Source of the DNA: Pedobacter sp. V48
Lineage (GTDB): Bacteria; Bacteroidota; Bacteroidia; Sphingobacteriales; Sphingobacteriaceae
DNA length: 44,749 nt
NCBI RefSeq assembly: GCF_000523515.1
Contig: NZ_AWRU01000009.1
Location: 169,285 to 214,033 of the forward strand
Direction of reading: 5' to 3'
The notes under the pieces were generated by a model, which searched no databases, was not told the DNA's origin, and worked only from the letters and a program-made list of their open reading frames with translations. Position numbers and translations under genes: made by a program. Shown here one piece after another: positions 8,466 to 18,692 of this stretch (position 1 is the stretch's first letter; every line of letters begins with the position of its first letter).

Positions 8466-9305
8466 ATGACAACCCAGACGAAAATTCCTATTGATGTAGT
8501 TCATTTGCTACCTGTTCTTGATAAGAAACTACTTGATTTACTGAAATCACTTGAACCTGGTGATTGGCAAAAACAAACTATTGCAAAACTTTGGACAGTT
8601 AAAGATGTTGTTGCACATTTACTAGACGGCAATATTCGAGTGCTTTCCATTCTCCGTGATCATCATTTCGGTGAACATCCTGATGGAAATTCCTATCAGG
8701 ATTTAGTTGATTTCCTGAATCGACTAAATGCTGACTGGGTAAAAGCTATGAAAAGAGTAAGTCCGCAAATGCTTATTTTTCTTCTTGAAATAACTGGTCA
8801 GCAATTTTGTGACTATCTTAAATCTTTAAGTCCTTTGGATAAATCGGTTTTAGCAGTTGGCTGGACCGGTGAATCGGAAAGCAAAAACTGGACAGAAATA
8901 GCGCGTCAATACACAGAAAAGTGGTTGCATCAACAGCAAATAAGAGCTGCTGTAAATAAACCGGATTTAATAACGCTTGAATTTTATTATCCTTTTATTG
9001 ATATTTTTATGCTTGCTCTTCCATATACTTACAGGTCAATAACCGCAGATGATGGGACAATTGTAAAGGTTACTGTTACAACAGACGTTGGCGGTTCATG
9101 GTATTTGCTAAGAATTGATAATAAATGGCTATTAACGAAAAACAGAACAGAGGCAGCGACAACTGAAATTATTATTGATCCTGAAACGTCGTGGAAGCTA
9201 TTTTCAAAAAGCTTGCAGCCAGAACAAGTGAAAGATAAAGTGAAAATTATTGGTAATCAGGAGCTTGGGTTGACTGCACTGACAATGCTTTCTGTTATGG
9301 CTTAA
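8466..9305 (+). CDS. DinB / maleylpyruvate isomerase N-terminal-like protein
   Basis: A 279-residue protein with the four-helix DinB-like fold of the mycothiol-dependent maleylpyruvate isomerase N-terminal family. The opening WTVKDVVAHLLDGNIRVL carries the first metal-ligand histidine, and EKWLHQQQIRAA near residue 155 carries a second. A C-terminal domain of about 110 residues (GGSWYLLRIDNKW, EIIIDPETSWKLFSKSL) resembles the small SCP2-like domain often fused to this family. Bacteroidota do not make mycothiol, so the literal name is unlikely to describe the reaction; a metal-dependent thiol transferase or detoxification role is possible. It lies downstream of the methyltransferase. Confidence 0.8.
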   Translation: MTTQTKIPIDVVHLLPVLDKKLLDLLKSLEPGDWQKQTIAKLWTVKDVVAHLLDGNIRVLSILRDHHFGEHPDGNSYQDLVDFLNRLNADWVKAMKRVSPQMLIFLLEITGQQFCDYLKSLSPLDKSVLAVGWTGESESKNWTEIARQYTEKWLHQQQIRAAVNKPDLITLEFYYPFIDIFMLALPYTYRSITADDGTIVKVTVTTDVGGSWYLLRIDNKWLLTKNRTEAATTEIIIDPETSWKLFSKSLQPEQVKDKVKIIGNQELGLTALTMLSVMA

Positions 9306-9334
9306 GGATTTTTATCTTAAATTAGTGTGGAAAA

Positions 9335-9359
9335 GATCAATGCTATTTAGCATTAGATC
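9335..9359. terminator. Hairpin between convergent genes
   Basis: GATC-AATGCT at 9335-9344 pairs with AGCATT-(A)-GATC at 9349-9359, ten base pairs with one bulged A. It overlaps the stop codon of the leftward methyltransferase and follows the rightward DinB-like gene by 30 bases. It probably limits read-through in both directions; there is no T tract. Confidence 0.45.
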
Positions 9360-9997
9360 CCAAGGCAATTGTTTTGTCTATAAAAAACAGAAGTACACTT
9401 AGATATGATTACTCCGGGTGCAATTCCGGAAAATGGAATATGCTTAAATCCGTTTTTGATTAAAAAGGAAACCCCCTCTGCATATTGATCTCTTTCTGAA
9501 TCATCTAATACTACCACACCTTCTTCTGTTAAAGATTGGATAGCTTGTTTACAGCAATTTACCCTATCCCTTCCGTCAACAATGATGACATCAAATTTCT
9601 TTCCGGTTTTAGCTGCACTCCTGCAGTAATCTCCATCGGGAACAAGGTCACAAAAAATCAGATGGACATTATCAAGTTTGGAGGCTTTATTTGTTTTAAA
9701 CCATATTTTATCGTGTTCAACAGAATAAACTTCTCCGGCTAAATCGGCATAAAAGAATGTCGAATTACCCGAACCAAATTCAAATACACGTTGCTGTTTA
9801 TTCAGGCGTTCTTTGATAAAATCGATGAAAGAATAGGTCACCCAGGCAATAGGTTTTCCAGTCTCATCGATAGCAGACTTTGTTTTATACGCATCAAACC
9901 ACCCTCTATCAGCAAGATAGCCTTTGAAACCCAGGGACAATAATACCTTTAGTTTGTTGGGCTGGAATAGGGTAAATGGAGATATTTTATTTTTCAT
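9353..9997 (-). CDS. SAM-dependent methyltransferase-like protein
   Basis: A 214-residue protein with a Rossmann methyltransferase core: motif I VFEFGSGNSTFFYA, an acidic residue after strand 2 (YSVEHD), and FDVIIVDGRDR with VVLDDSER further on. These resemble FkbM-like or capsule-associated methyltransferases. The ATG at 9997 is preferred because the longer frame can begin only at a TTG (10015) with no support. It is unlike the methyltransferase at 7673 in both motif I and length. The gene stands alone on the minus strand; no glycosyltransferase is near, so the substrate is unknown. Confidence 0.75.
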   Translation of the reverse strand: MKNKISPFTLFQPNKLKVLLSLGFKGYLADRGWFDAYKTKSAIDETGKPIAWVTYSFIDFIKERLNKQQRVFEFGSGNSTFFYADLAGEVYSVEHDKIWFKTNKASKLDNVHLIFCDLVPDGDYCRSAAKTGKKFDVIIVDGRDRVNCCKQAIQSLTEEGVVVLDDSERDQYAEGVSFLIKNGFKHIPFSGIAPGVIISKCTSVFYRQNNCLGI

Positions 9998-10105
9998 AGG
10001 GGGCACAGATTGCAATATCGCGCAATATACATAAATTGTAACGACTGCAATTATCCTTTATTACTGTATCACATACAGAATGAGGTTCTAGTATACATGT
10101 TCAAT

Positions 10106-10357
10106 TTACGCAGGCAGAAAGATTAATGCACCTAATACCAGTATGCTGTATGAAATTATTCCTCCCAGCAGCAAATACTTGTTGGCGCGTAAAATTCCAA
10201 TTATTAAGCTGATGATACAAATAGCTGTTGCCCATAAGGTATAGTTGTAATCTCCTTTTGCCAGTAAATAAATGAGGTGAACAAGGGCTATATTTCCAGC
10301 TATTAATGCTGTGGGGATCAGTTTGTGCTGGATTAAGGAAAAAGCTTTCATATTCAT
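10106..10357 (-). CDS. Small three-helix membrane protein of the siderophore operon
   Basis: An 83-residue protein with no recognised family. Three hydrophobic helices are visible (about residues 13-33, 38-57 and 61-82). Its start overlaps the stop of the PepSY gene as ATGA, so it is translated by coupling and is the third gene of the TonB-receptor operon. In proteobacteria, PepSY iron-uptake proteins are accompanied by small membrane proteins such as DUF3325/DUF3649; this could be a functional counterpart, though I see no sequence match. A second ATG two codons in (10351) is an alternative start. Confidence 0.7.
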   Translation of the reverse strand: MNMKAFSLIQHKLIPTALIAGNIALVHLIYLLAKGDYNYTLWATAICIISLIIGILRANKYLLLGGIISYSILVLGALIFLPA

Positions 10358-11694
10358 ATGATGCTGGCTTTTGGTTTCATTTTTTTAAGGATATAGTTAA
10401 TAATGGCATAAATGGTGAATATGGCCAATGTACCATTTACAATGATTGCAGCAATAAAGGAAGCCTGACGATAGCCGACAAGTATGCTGATCATAGCAAT
10501 AATGATAAGGATCAATAAAATCAGAATAGAATAAATGAAAGTAATTTTTAAAGGGCTGATGGCTCTTTTTTTCTTCTTATCTGTGCGATATAAGTATACT
10601 ACAAAACCGCTAATTGACAAAAAAGCACTTGTAAGGCCGAGGACGGCATACAATATTTTTAAACCTAAACCGCCAAAATCACCAAAATGAAGAGCCTCTT
10701 GTACCGAATAAAATTTATCCCGGAATGATGCTCTGCTAATGTCGCATTTGAATAAAGGTTTATATGTAGTCTTAGAAATAACAAGTGAATTTATGTTTCT
10801 TTCGTAAATCTGGCCGTCAACACTTCCATGAATTTCTATGGTAGCTGTTCCGTCCTCAGAAGCACGCACATAACCAGGTCTAAGATCTGGGAATTCTTGT
10901 TTTGCCACCTTAAATATTGTATCCCAATGTACCGCAATGACTGCATCTTCTTTCTTATCCATGATTACCTCAGCCTTAAAATCATTAGGAGCTTCAATGT
11001 TAAACCATTGCATCAGTTTAGGCTGTAGGCCTAGCCAGGCACCGGAACATGCAATTACAAAATTGAAAGCCAATGCACTTATACCTAGTATTTTATGCCA
11101 GTCGGCCAATAAAATACGCAAATTCTTCTTTCGGATTTTTGGATAAGGTTGCTTTTTCATGAAGTTTCCATAGATCAGAAAGCCCGTAATGGTAACTATT
11201 ATAAAGGCTACTCCGGCCAAACCCACCAGTTGCCGACCCCAAAAACCTTCATACAAACGGACATGCATTTGCCTCAGGTAATTGGCTAACGAATTTTGCC
11301 GGTCGCGACTGCCCAGGATTTTGTCCTGCACTGGATCTACAAACAGAGAATAGGACTGGCTTGATTGTTTGTCTTTGCCTTTTACAGCAAAACTGAAAGT
11401 AGCGATGCCTCCTGGCTTGTCGGGCATTTCGATCAGTAAACCACTCATCTTGGGATATTGCTTTTTAGCTTCGGCAAAAGAGTTATCAATTTTCGGTAGC
11501 GCAGGTGTTGCTTGAGATGCGGTATAAACCGAATAATAACGCCTTTGGACCCAGCCATCGATTTCAGGGATGAATACCGCGACTGCACCGGTAAAGCAAA
11601 GAATACCAATTACAATGCCGGTGTACAAGCCCGCCCAATGGTGGATTTTCCAGAGCAAATTGTGCCCTTTTTTATCGTTATTATTCGGTTTCAT
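10354..11694 (-). CDS. PepSY-associated transmembrane protein (PiuB-like), iron uptake
   Basis: A 446-residue inner-membrane protein of the PepSY_TM family, which accompanies ferric-siderophore receptors and is thought to reduce or process the imported iron complex. It opens with LLWKIHHWAGLYTGIVIGIL, the usual first helix with paired histidines. Further helices lie near residues 145-165 (with the WGRQL lead-in), 190-215 (DWHKILGISALAFNFVIACSG) and 335-360 (EALHFGDFGGLGLKILYAVL). Two more at the C-terminus (about 370-430) are an extension. Histidines in HHW, DWHK and ALHFGDF are plausible haem or metal ligands. It overlaps the receptor stop as TAATG. Confidence 0.9.
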   Translation of the reverse strand: MKPNNNDKKGHNLLWKIHHWAGLYTGIVIGILCFTGAVAVFIPEIDGWVQRRYYSVYTASQATPALPKIDNSFAEAKKQYPKMSGLLIEMPDKPGGIATFSFAVKGKDKQSSQSYSLFVDPVQDKILGSRDRQNSLANYLRQMHVRLYEGFWGRQLVGLAGVAFIIVTITGFLIYGNFMKKQPYPKIRKKNLRILLADWHKILGISALAFNFVIACSGAWLGLQPKLMQWFNIEAPNDFKAEVIMDKKEDAVIAVHWDTIFKVAKQEFPDLRPGYVRASEDGTATIEIHGSVDGQIYERNINSLVISKTTYKPLFKCDISRASFRDKFYSVQEALHFGDFGGLGLKILYAVLGLTSAFLSISGFVVYLYRTDKKKKRAISPLKITFIYSILILLILIIIAMISILVGYRQASFIAAIIVNGTLAIFTIYAIINYILKKMKPKASII

Positions 11695-14132
11695 TAGAAT
11701 GTATAACCAATTCCAATCATGAAATTTCTTGGTGCACCCGGATACAATCTATTAAAATCATATCCGCCCACCCAGTGGGTTTTGTTGAACACGTTGTTCA
11801 GGTTACCTGAAATTTTGAACTTATCGATACTATAATATAGGGCAGCGCTGAACAGCGTATATTCAGGAAGCTCCAATGCCGTATTCAAAGTATTTCTTTT
11901 GCCCGTGTAGTTTACGCCAGCACCAATACCAAGACCTTTTAGGTCAGGATTCAGGAATGTGTATTTTGCCCATAAACCGCCTTGTGCCTTTGGGGCGTTG
12001 GCATTCAACAAACCTACATTTTCAGGCTTGTCGCTTTTGGTAGTTTCAGCTCTGCTAACTGCAAAGTTTGCGGTAACACTAAAGTTTGGCATAATGGCTC
12101 CATTGATGTCAATTTCAATACCCTTAGCGCGTTGCTGGCCTTCTTGTCTGAGTTCTTCGGTATTTCCTGGGTTACCTGCATTGATCAATACATTGTTCTG
12201 CTCTATGCGATAAAACGAAAGATTGGCAGAAAGTCGTTTTTCAAAGAATTCAGTTTTTGCACCCACTTCATACATGTTGCTGATTAGGGGATCAAATGGA
12301 CCGCCGAATCTAGCCGGATCTCCAATCTGAGCAACACTTTGCGGCTGATAACCTTCAGCATAAGTACCATATAAACTTACCTGATCGAAAGGCGTATAGA
12401 CCAAACCAACTCTAGGTATGAGCGCCTTTTGCTCTACCTTTTTCTCATCCGATTTTTTATATTTGTTGATATCTGTGTAGTATTCTTGTCTTAGGGCCAA
12501 CAAAGCCTGGAATTTGCCAAAGCTTATCTGATCCTGGATATAAATTCCATGAACATAATATTTGGCAGGATCAGTTTGTGAAGAGGCATTGATGTAGCCG
12601 GAAATTTCAGAAATGGAATAATCAGGATTTACGAGGTCAAAATGAGGAACATTGGGCACCGGATTACCATCTTTTATCACAAAAAGTTCAGGTGTGTTTT
12701 TGTTATAATTACCCACTGTACCATCCAGTTTACGATATCCTGTTGCATTATAGTTAGAATTACCTATAGGTGATTCATTTTGGATATAATCGTATCCAGT
12801 AACTACTTTATGTTTTAAAGGCCCTGTATTGAAGTCTGTAACAAAATATGAGGTAATGTTATCGCTATAATTTTTTCCTTGTCTGCGGATGGTCTGCATT
12901 TCCATCTTTGTAGGGATTGAAACTCCGGCAGCATCTACTGCATACCTGTTTGAAGTGCGGTGCTCAAGTAAGTCCTCATCATACATAAATTTCATATAAG
13001 AGGCATTGAAAGTCACGTTTTTGGTGATTTTTCTTTGTAGTGATGTGGTAACGTACAAATTTGTTTCATTCTCGAAATCATTTCTTTTTCCAAGAGCAAA
13101 AGAAATAGGGGTAGAGTTAAGGTCAGTTCCTGCAGTAGCGCCAAATATAGGCTGACCGCGGTCTAAGCGACTTTTGGTTTTAGAATATACAAAATCAAAG
13201 TTCACCTGCGTTTTATCATCAGGGATGAATGAAATGGAAGGTGCAATAACAATATCCTCACCACCTTGTAATACCCGGAACGACTCTGCGTTTTGGTAAG
13301 CAAGGTTCAGGCGGTAAAGTAAAGTCTTGGTATCATTCATAGGGCCTGTAAAATCTGCCATCAGCCTGTTGGTATTGTAACTTCCTGTAGAGAAATTGAT
13401 TGATTTTCTAGCTTCGTCAAGAGGCTTTTTTGTCACGGTGTTCACTGTGCCTCCTGGGTCTGTGTTTGCAAATAAGGCAGAAGCCGGGCCTTTGATTACC
13501 TCTATCCGTTCTACGTTTGGAAGCAAGGGCTGGCTCCAGCTGCTGGTAGGGGTTCTCAGCCCATTAATTAATGCATTGCTTGATCTGAATCCCCTTAAAG
13601 AGATATCGTTGTTGTAGTAAGAAAAGTGAGTAGCACCGCTGATGTTTTTAATTACATCACTTGCTTTAAAAGCCTGCTGATCGTCTATAACCTCTTTAGT
13701 GACGTAACTGATTGCCTGTGGTACATACCGTAGGGGAGTTTCCGTTTTTGTTCCCGAAAAAGATTTGGTATTCTTATATGCCTGTTCTTTCCTTCCGGTT
13801 ATCTCTACACCTTGCAATTCGTTGTCTTTATTTTCCAATTGGATGGTCAATTGTGTTTTTCCATTTTGAAGGTTAAATCTTGTGCTCTGTGTTTCATAAC
13901 CAATATAAGAAGCAATAAAGCTGTAGGAGCCGGGTGTAAGATTAGAAAACTCGAAAAGACCATCCTGATCAGTGATCTGAATTATGTTCTTTTCTACCAA
14001 TTTAACGGTGGCTCCGGGAATGGGCTTGTTGGATTTGTCAGTTATTTTGCCATTTATATTCAGCTGGGCTGATGCTACCTGAGCGACTAGCGACAAACAA
14101 ATAAAATAGAGCGCAGCGTAAAGTATCTTCAT
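11694..14132 (-). CDS. TonB-dependent siderophore receptor
   Basis: An 812-residue outer-membrane receptor, probably for a ferric siderophore. A signal peptide (1-22, ending VASA) precedes a carboxypeptidase-regulatory-like domain (about 24-110). The plug domain has siderophore-type features: TPLRYVPQAISYVTKEVIDDQ, ISLRGFRSSNALINGLR, and VERIEVIKGPASALFANTDPGGTVN. The barrel ends in IGIGYTF with a terminal phenylalanine. It heads a three-gene operon with overlapping starts and stops, and is divergent from katG. A well-spaced Bacteroidota promoter lies 28 bases upstream. No Fur box was identified by eye. Confidence 0.94.
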   Translation of the reverse strand: MKILYAALYFICLSLVAQVASAQLNINGKITDKSNKPIPGATVKLVEKNIIQITDQDGLFEFSNLTPGSYSFIASYIGYETQSTRFNLQNGKTQLTIQLENKDNELQGVEITGRKEQAYKNTKSFSGTKTETPLRYVPQAISYVTKEVIDDQQAFKASDVIKNISGATHFSYYNNDISLRGFRSSNALINGLRTPTSSWSQPLLPNVERIEVIKGPASALFANTDPGGTVNTVTKKPLDEARKSINFSTGSYNTNRLMADFTGPMNDTKTLLYRLNLAYQNAESFRVLQGGEDIVIAPSISFIPDDKTQVNFDFVYSKTKSRLDRGQPIFGATAGTDLNSTPISFALGKRNDFENETNLYVTTSLQRKITKNVTFNASYMKFMYDEDLLEHRTSNRYAVDAAGVSIPTKMEMQTIRRQGKNYSDNITSYFVTDFNTGPLKHKVVTGYDYIQNESPIGNSNYNATGYRKLDGTVGNYNKNTPELFVIKDGNPVPNVPHFDLVNPDYSISEISGYINASSQTDPAKYYVHGIYIQDQISFGKFQALLALRQEYYTDINKYKKSDEKKVEQKALIPRVGLVYTPFDQVSLYGTYAEGYQPQSVAQIGDPARFGGPFDPLISNMYEVGAKTEFFEKRLSANLSFYRIEQNNVLINAGNPGNTEELRQEGQQRAKGIEIDINGAIMPNFSVTANFAVSRAETTKSDKPENVGLLNANAPKAQGGLWAKYTFLNPDLKGLGIGAGVNYTGKRNTLNTALELPEYTLFSAALYYSIDKFKISGNLNNVFNKTHWVGGYDFNRLYPGAPRNFMIGIGYTF

Positions 14133-14166
14133 GTAAGACTTATTTAGATTAATTAAAAATAAAGGC

Positions 14167-14196
14167 CAAATATAAGAAGAGTTTTAATATTAGCAA
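14167..14196 (-). promoter_or_regulatory. Bacteroidota-type promoter of the siderophore-receptor operon
   Basis: On the minus strand TTG (14194-14196) is followed after 19 bases by TATATTTG (14167-14174), matching the sigma-ABfr pattern TTTG-N19-TAnnTTTG. Transcription would start near 14160, giving a leader of about 28 bases before the receptor ATG. Confidence 0.55.
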
Positions 14197-14271
14197 CATT
14201 GAATGTGTTACATTTTAAACAGTTTTAGAGTGGCTTAGTCCTTAAGGAATTATAGATTTATACTTGCCAAA

Positions 14272-14296
14272 ATAGATTTTGCCTATCGAAATATAG
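14272..14296. promoter_or_regulatory. OxyR-like binding site upstream of katG
   Basis: ATAG (14272-14275), seven bases, CTAT (14283-14286), then six bases and another ATAG (14293-14296). ATAG-N7-CTAT is the OxyR half-operator; the full tetrameric site adds a second one at N7. Here the second half is imperfect, and a further ATAG lies at 14252. The site ends about ten bases upstream of the candidate katG -33 box, the usual place for an activator. No oxyR gene is in the window. Confidence 0.4.
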
Positions 14297-14306
14297 AATT
14301 AAATGA

Positions 14307-14338
14307 TTGTGATTATTAGTCCTAATATCATAAATTTA
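14307..14338 (+). promoter_or_regulatory. Candidate katG promoter
   Basis: TTG at 14307-14309 is followed after 21 bases by TAAATTTA (14331-14338), a weak match to TAnnTTTG. A weak core directly next to an OxyR-like site fits an activator-dependent promoter. The leader to the katG ATG would be about 45 bases. Confidence 0.3.
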
Positions 14339-14345
14339 TAAATAG

Positions 14346-16667
<2,322 letters not shown>

Positions 16668-16699
16668 TTAGATCACTCTTTTAGATACGATTTTAATGA

Positions 16700-16743
16700 G
16701 CACCGCGCACAATAGGACCACTGTTGTGTGCGGTGCCTTTTTT
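16700..16743 (+). terminator. Rho-independent terminator of katG
   Basis: GCACCGCGCACAA (16700-16712) pairs with TTGTGTGCGGTGC (16724-16736), a 13-position stem with one mismatch, followed by CTTTTTTTA. It lies 32 bases after the katG stop. Confidence 0.9.
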
Positions 16744-16762
16744 ATATGATACGAGTTTCATA

Positions 16763-17464
16763 TTAGTTACTTTTCAAAGAAGGTGAAACTCTTTTTTCTG
16801 GTGGTAATGCTTTAAATTCTTTATATGCAGCCATTAGATAAAACTTCATATCCTCATCATCCATCTTGTCTAGTTTTTTGATTGTTGGCCTGTACAATAC
16901 CATAAAATAATCCAGTTCAGCTCCAGAGAGCGGAGTTAATGTTTTAACTACCTTTTCATTAAAACGCTGATCGATCTTGCGCTCTGTTTTCTCACGTTCC
17001 AGTTTCCTTTTAAACCGTCTGGCAAATTTTCCTTCACGACCAAAATACCTAGATGGAGAGAAAATGAATGGTTGGTTCTTTGCCAGTTTAATTGCCTTTG
17101 CTTTTCGATATACATCTGCATATTGTATTTCAGGATTAAATGCCTCAGCTTTGATTTCTACAGTATTAAGAAATCTATTGTTTAGTGTCATATACTTGCG
17201 TATAGGCTTTGCATTTATCAAAAACAGGGTGTCGGAAAAGTAACCAGGCTGATTAAAAATTAATATTTGATTAGGAATAGCTCTAATATTAAACTCGCCT
17301 TTGGCATTAGTGATTACCTTTTCTTTGGAAGTAGCATTCGTTACTTCTACGTTTTCTAACGTGAGGCGTGAATCTCTGTCAACCACTGTACCAGTAACAA
17401 CTTGAGATGAAACCTGTTGGATCAGAAAGAATTGTAAAACCAAAACGAGAGCTGTTAAACGCAT
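16763..17464 (-). CDS. Secreted carboxypeptidase-regulatory-like protein
   Basis: A 233-residue exported protein. After a signal peptide (about 1-20) comes one carboxypeptidase-regulatory-like beta-sandwich (VVTGTVVDRDSRLTLENVEV ... NAKGEFNIRA, about 22-100), the module usually found at the front of SusC receptors. The rest is a basic helical region with no recognised domain: FSPSRYFGREGKFARRFKRK, then a charged EREKTERKID stretch. Such stand-alone proteins are common in Sphingobacteriaceae and are thought to sit in the periplasm or at the cell envelope, but no function is known. It converges on katG and is divergent from the SRPBCC gene. Confidence 0.75.
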   Translation of the reverse strand: MRLTALVLVLQFFLIQQVSSQVVTGTVVDRDSRLTLENVEVTNATSKEKVITNAKGEFNIRAIPNQILIFNQPGYFSDTLFLINAKPIRKYMTLNNRFLNTVEIKAEAFNPEIQYADVYRKAKAIKLAKNQPFIFSPSRYFGREGKFARRFKRKLEREKTERKIDQRFNEKVVKTLTPLSGAELDYFMVLYRPTIKKLDKMDDEDMKFYLMAAYKEFKALPPEKRVSPSLKSN

Positions 17465-17708
17465 ATCTAAAGTTATGCAATTATGATGGTTTACTTTTCG
17501 AATCCATTGAGCGTCAGGTGTTAAATAGTGTTAAAGTCGATTGATATAATCGGTAACTTCAAAAACTATTAACAACATTGTCTAAATCAACCCCTAAGAA
17601 AGTCTATTATACACCTCTTATCGATCTGTGTTTGTCTGTAATTTTGAGTTAGAAAGCATCTGGCAAATGATGCAGGAATATATTTTTTAAATAATAATTC
17701 TTACGACT

Positions 17709-18638
17709 ATGAAAAATGAAGATTTCACAACAACGATTTTAGTTGCTGCCACAGCATCGGATGTTTTTAGTGCTATTAATAATGTACGTGGCTGGTGGTC
17801 TGAAAATATTGACGGAGACACAGACAAACTTAATAGTGGGTTTTTATATCATTATCAGGATGTCCATCGCGCCAAAATGCAGATTACTGAACTTGTGCCA
17901 AACAAAAAAGTGGTTTGGCATGTGCTTGATAACTATTTTAAATTTACTAAAGATGAGACTGAATGGAAAGATACTAATGTAGTCTTTGAAATCTCTGAGA
18001 AAGATGGTAAAACACAATTGAAATTTACACACCATGGTTTGGTGCCAGATTATGAGTGTTTTAATGTCTGCCACGATGCATGGACACATTATATACAAGA
18101 TAGTTTGAAAAATCTTATTTTAACAGGTAAAGGTGATGCAACACCTAAAGATGTAGAAGAAGGGACTCTTAAAACGCAGTTGCCAGATAATGAGCTTTCA
18201 AGAGAACAAACAAAAAGTATTTATCACAAACTGCTTATTGAAGCACCGGTAGAAAAGGTTTATAGTGCTTTAACCACCCAAAAAGGCCTGGCTGGCTGGT
18301 GGACACCTGATACAATTGCAAAACCCGAAGTAGGGAGTGTTGCAAGGTTTGCTTTTGGACCGAGCTATTTTAAAGAAATGAAGATTACTGAACTTAGACC
18401 ATACAGTAGCATAAAATGGCTTTGCCTTAAAGCATATGAAGAGTGGGTAGGCACCACGATTACTTTTGAATTGGAACCACATCGTAAAGGATCTTCGCTA
18501 TCTTTTCATCATGATGGATGGGCCGCATATACACCAGAATTTGCCGGTTGCAGTTTTGACTGGGCGCTTTTTCTGAGGAGTTTGAAATTGCTTTGTGAAA
18601 CTGGCAAAGGAATGCCATATCCGGATTTTAATAAGTAA
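17709..18638 (+). CDS. Tandem SRPBCC (AHSA1-like) domain protein
   Basis: A 309-residue soluble protein made of two START-like SRPBCC domains. The first (about 6-135) contains the motifs ATASDVFSAINNVRGWWS and ITELVPNKKVVWHV. The second (about 165-300) has the parallel motifs APVEKVYSALTTQKGLAGWW and ITELRPYSSIKWLC. Each ends in a WTHYIQDSLKNLILTGKG / WALFLRSLKLLCETGKG helix, so the protein looks like an internal duplication. These folds bind hydrophobic ligands or act as Hsp90 co-chaperone-like modules; the ligand is unknown. A -7-like TAATTTTG lies at 17639-17646. It converges on the glutaminase-like gene with a hairpin between. Confidence 0.85.
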   Translation: MKNEDFTTTILVAATASDVFSAINNVRGWWSENIDGDTDKLNSGFLYHYQDVHRAKMQITELVPNKKVVWHVLDNYFKFTKDETEWKDTNVVFEISEKDGKTQLKFTHHGLVPDYECFNVCHDAWTHYIQDSLKNLILTGKGDATPKDVEEGTLKTQLPDNELSREQTKSIYHKLLIEAPVEKVYSALTTQKGLAGWWTPDTIAKPEVGSVARFAFGPSYFKEMKITELRPYSSIKWLCLKAYEEWVGTTITFELEPHRKGSSLSFHHDGWAAYTPEFAGCSFDWALFLRSLKLLCETGKGMPYPDFNK

Positions 18639-18645
18639 AAATCAT

Positions 18646-18680
18646 TGAAAATTCTGTGCCAGTAACGGCACAGAATTTCA
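18646..18680. terminator. Bidirectional terminator hairpin
   Basis: TGAAAATTCTGTGCC (18646-18660) pairs with GGCACAGAATTTCA (18667-18680), 14 base pairs with one bulged A and a six-base loop. On the minus strand it is followed by ATGATTTTTA, suiting termination of the leftward glutaminase-like gene; it also lies directly after the rightward SRPBCC gene. Confidence 0.75.
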
Positions 18681-18692
18681 GCAAAAGCCGAT

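Noticed and set aside
9353..10015. Longer form of the leftward methyltransferase starting at 10015
   Set aside because: That start is a TTG only six codons upstream of an ATG at 9997 and adds no recognisable sequence.
11959..12287. Overlapping plus-strand frames of 84 and 101 codons inside the siderophore receptor
   Set aside because: They are antisense to conserved barrel sequence, with cysteine-rich, unstructured translations; taken as chance open frames.
16763..17464. The carboxypeptidase-regulatory-like protein as a truncated SusC receptor
   Set aside because: After the beta-sandwich there is no plug or barrel sequence, and the protein ends with its own helical region and stop, so it looks complete.
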